A DNA stretch of 14,910 nt from contig CAWIHA010000033.1 of the NCBI GenBank assembly GCA_963835855.1, positions 1 through 14,910 of the forward strand, read 5' to 3'. A model generated the notes under the pieces. The model searched no databases. It saw only the letters and a list, made by a program, of their open reading frames with translations, and was not told the origin of the DNA. The position numbers and the translations under genes are program-made. Shown piece after piece: positions 14,022 to 14,910 of this stretch. Each line of letters starts with the position of its first letter. The first letter of the stretch is position 1. The stretch is from CAWIHA01 sp963835855. Lineage in GTDB: Bacteria > Acidobacteriota > Terriglobia > Bryobacterales > Bryobacteraceae.

Positions 14022-14297
14022 ATGAGTAGGAGCGCACACACAGAAGCGCAGATCATAGCGGCAGTGAAGCAGGTTGAGTCGGGCCGCAAGGCGGAGGAAG
14101 TGGCTCGGGAGGCAGGGGTGTCCAAGCACACCGTTTACGCCTGGAAGCAGAAGTACGGGGGCCTGGAAGTAGCCGAGGCGCAGGAACTGAAGCATCTGCG
14201 TGAAGAGAACGCCAAGCTCAAGAAGCTGGTAGCAGAGTACGCCTTGGACAAGGAAGCGCTGAAGCTGGTGATTCAAAAAAACGGCTACAGCTCGTAG
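14022..14297 (+). CDS. IS3-family transposase OrfA
   Basis: 91 aa. N-terminal helix-turn-helix of the transposase_8/IS3 type (EAQIIAAVKQVESGRKAEEVAREAGVSKHTVYAWKQKYGG, about 9-48) that binds the terminal repeats. A leucine-zipper coiled coil follows (about 55-86: LKHLREENAKLKKLVAEYALDKEALKLV) through which OrfA and OrfAB oligomerise. GGAG at 14011-14014, 7 bases before the ATG, fixes the start. A run of seven A residues near its end allows -1 frameshifting into orfB. OrfA alone usually acts as a repressor of transposition. Confidence 0.92.
   Translation: MSRSAHTEAQIIAAVKQVESGRKAEEVAREAGVSKHTVYAWKQKYGGLEVAEAQELKHLREENAKLKKLVAEYALDKEALKLVIQKNGYSS
14276..14282 (+). promoter_or_regulatory. Programmed -1 frameshift site, A_AAA_AAC
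   Basis: In the orfA frame the codons are CAA AAA AAC, so the heptamer A AAA AAC fits the X_XXY_YYZ slippery pattern. A slip by -1 continues as KKRLQLVGATAQLQAARSD and reads straight into orfB without a stop. The GC-rich bases downstream (GCGC-GACG-GCGC at about 14299-14310) could form a small stimulatory stem. This is how IS3 elements make the OrfAB transposase. Confidence 0.7.
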
Positions 14298-14332
14298 GCG
14301 CGACGGCGCAGCTCCAGGCGGCTCGTTCGGAT

Positions 14333-14884
14333 GTGCAACGCATCCGTGAGGAGCTTCCCCAGATGAGTGAGCGCCACGCTTGCGGGCTGACGGGGATTGC
14401 GGTCGCCAGCTATCGCTACGCAGCGCAGCGGCCGGCCCAGGATCGAGGGCTGAGCGAGCAACTGAAAGATCTCGCCCAGCAGCATCCACGCTACGGCTAC
14501 CGGCGGCTGTGCGTGTTGGTGCGGCGCGGTGGCGTGACCGCGAATCACAAGCGGGTGCATCGGCTGTATTGCGAAGCCGGATTGAGTCTACGCCGCAAGA
14601 AGCGCAAGCGGCTGATCCGGCTGCAGTGTGTGTTCCCCAAGGCAAACGCCAGCAACGAAGAATGGGCCTTGGACTTCGCCACGGATGCACTGGCCAGTCA
14701 ACGGCACCTTCGGATCTTGAGCGTGGTGGACGTGTTCACAAGAGAGTGTCTGGCGCTGGAGCCGGACACCTCGCTGGGCAGCGTCCGGGTGATCCGCGTG
14801 CTGGAACGGATCATCGCCGAGCGTGGCGCGCCGCAACGCATCCGCACCGACAACGGTCCTGAGTTCACAGCAATACGCAACTGA
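14333..14884 (+). pseudogene. IS3-family transposase OrfB, C-terminally truncated
   Basis: The frame lies at -1 to orfA. Taking the GTG at 14333, 183 codons remain of a domain that is normally about 270-290 residues. Visible: the HTH_21 region with HPRYGYRRL, then the retroviral-integrase fold with the first catalytic Asp in WALDFATDAL and the second in RTDNGPEF. Immediately after GPEFTA the homology ends and IRN-stop follows. The third catalytic residue (Glu, about 35 residues further on) is absent, so no active transposase can be made. No SD precedes it; expression would be by frameshift from orfA. Confidence 0.85.
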
Positions 14885-14910
14885 ACGAAGAAGAGATGAC
14901 ATAAACATAA

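Larger units (their letters stand above)
13983..14875 (+). mobile_element. IS3-family insertion sequence, truncated at the right
   Basis: Typical IS3 layout: orfA, a slippery site, and orfB in the -1 frame. A possible left end is the TG at 13983, next to the palindrome at 13988-14002. The right part, including the last third of orfB and the right inverted repeat, is missing; homology stops at about 14870-14875. The last 35-40 bases of the window (to 14910) are AT-richer and not recognised. Confidence 0.75.

Noticed and set aside
1..14910. CRISPR arrays, tRNA or rRNA genes, prophage or restriction-modification genes
   Set aside because: None seen on either strand. The only mobile DNA is the two insertion sequences at the right end.

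Overview
The window looks like chromosomal DNA from a high-GC bacterium, most likely an acidobacterium of the Solibacter/Bryobacter type. That placement rests on remembered resemblance of the housekeeping proteins, the high GC content and the secreted/GT gene style, not on a search. Almost all of it is coding. Several genes start with GTG or TTG, and those starts were chosen because a Shine-Dalgarno (SD) sequence stands at the right distance.

Region 1 (1-5045, minus strand, read right to left) is housekeeping: metK (S-adenosylmethionine synthetase), ahcY (a short, archaeal/Thermotoga-type S-adenosylhomocysteine hydrolase), tig (trigger factor) and the first 263 codons of clpX. A good sigma70-type promoter lies upstream of metK and another directly upstream of clpX. 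metK and ahcY together make SAM and clear its product SAH. tig and clpX serve protein folding and turnover; the clpP often found between them is absent here.

Region 2 (5144-12594) looks like a lipid/glycan module. On the minus strand are an acyltransferase fusion with the architecture of the bifunctional ornithine-lipid synthase OlsF (PlsC-like plus OlsB/GNAT-like) and a PHP-domain metal phosphoesterase. Divergently on the plus strand runs a tightly coupled set: a GT4 glycosyltransferase with a C-terminal membrane domain, a second GT4 glycosyltransferase, and an exported protein of unknown function. Four-base overlaps link these plus-strand genes. A joint role in making a glycosylated membrane lipid or surface glycan is inference.

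Region 3 (12600-14910) is a mobile-element pile-up. A retropepsin-like aspartyl protease reading frame is cut off after about 88 codons by an IS1595-family (ISXO2-type) element, whose transposase has a near-consensus promoter and an apparently leaderless GTG start. An IS3-family element follows, with orfA, an A_AAA_AAC slippery site and orfB. Its orfB is broken just after the second catalytic Asp, so the copy is dead. No CRISPR array, tRNA or rRNA was seen.
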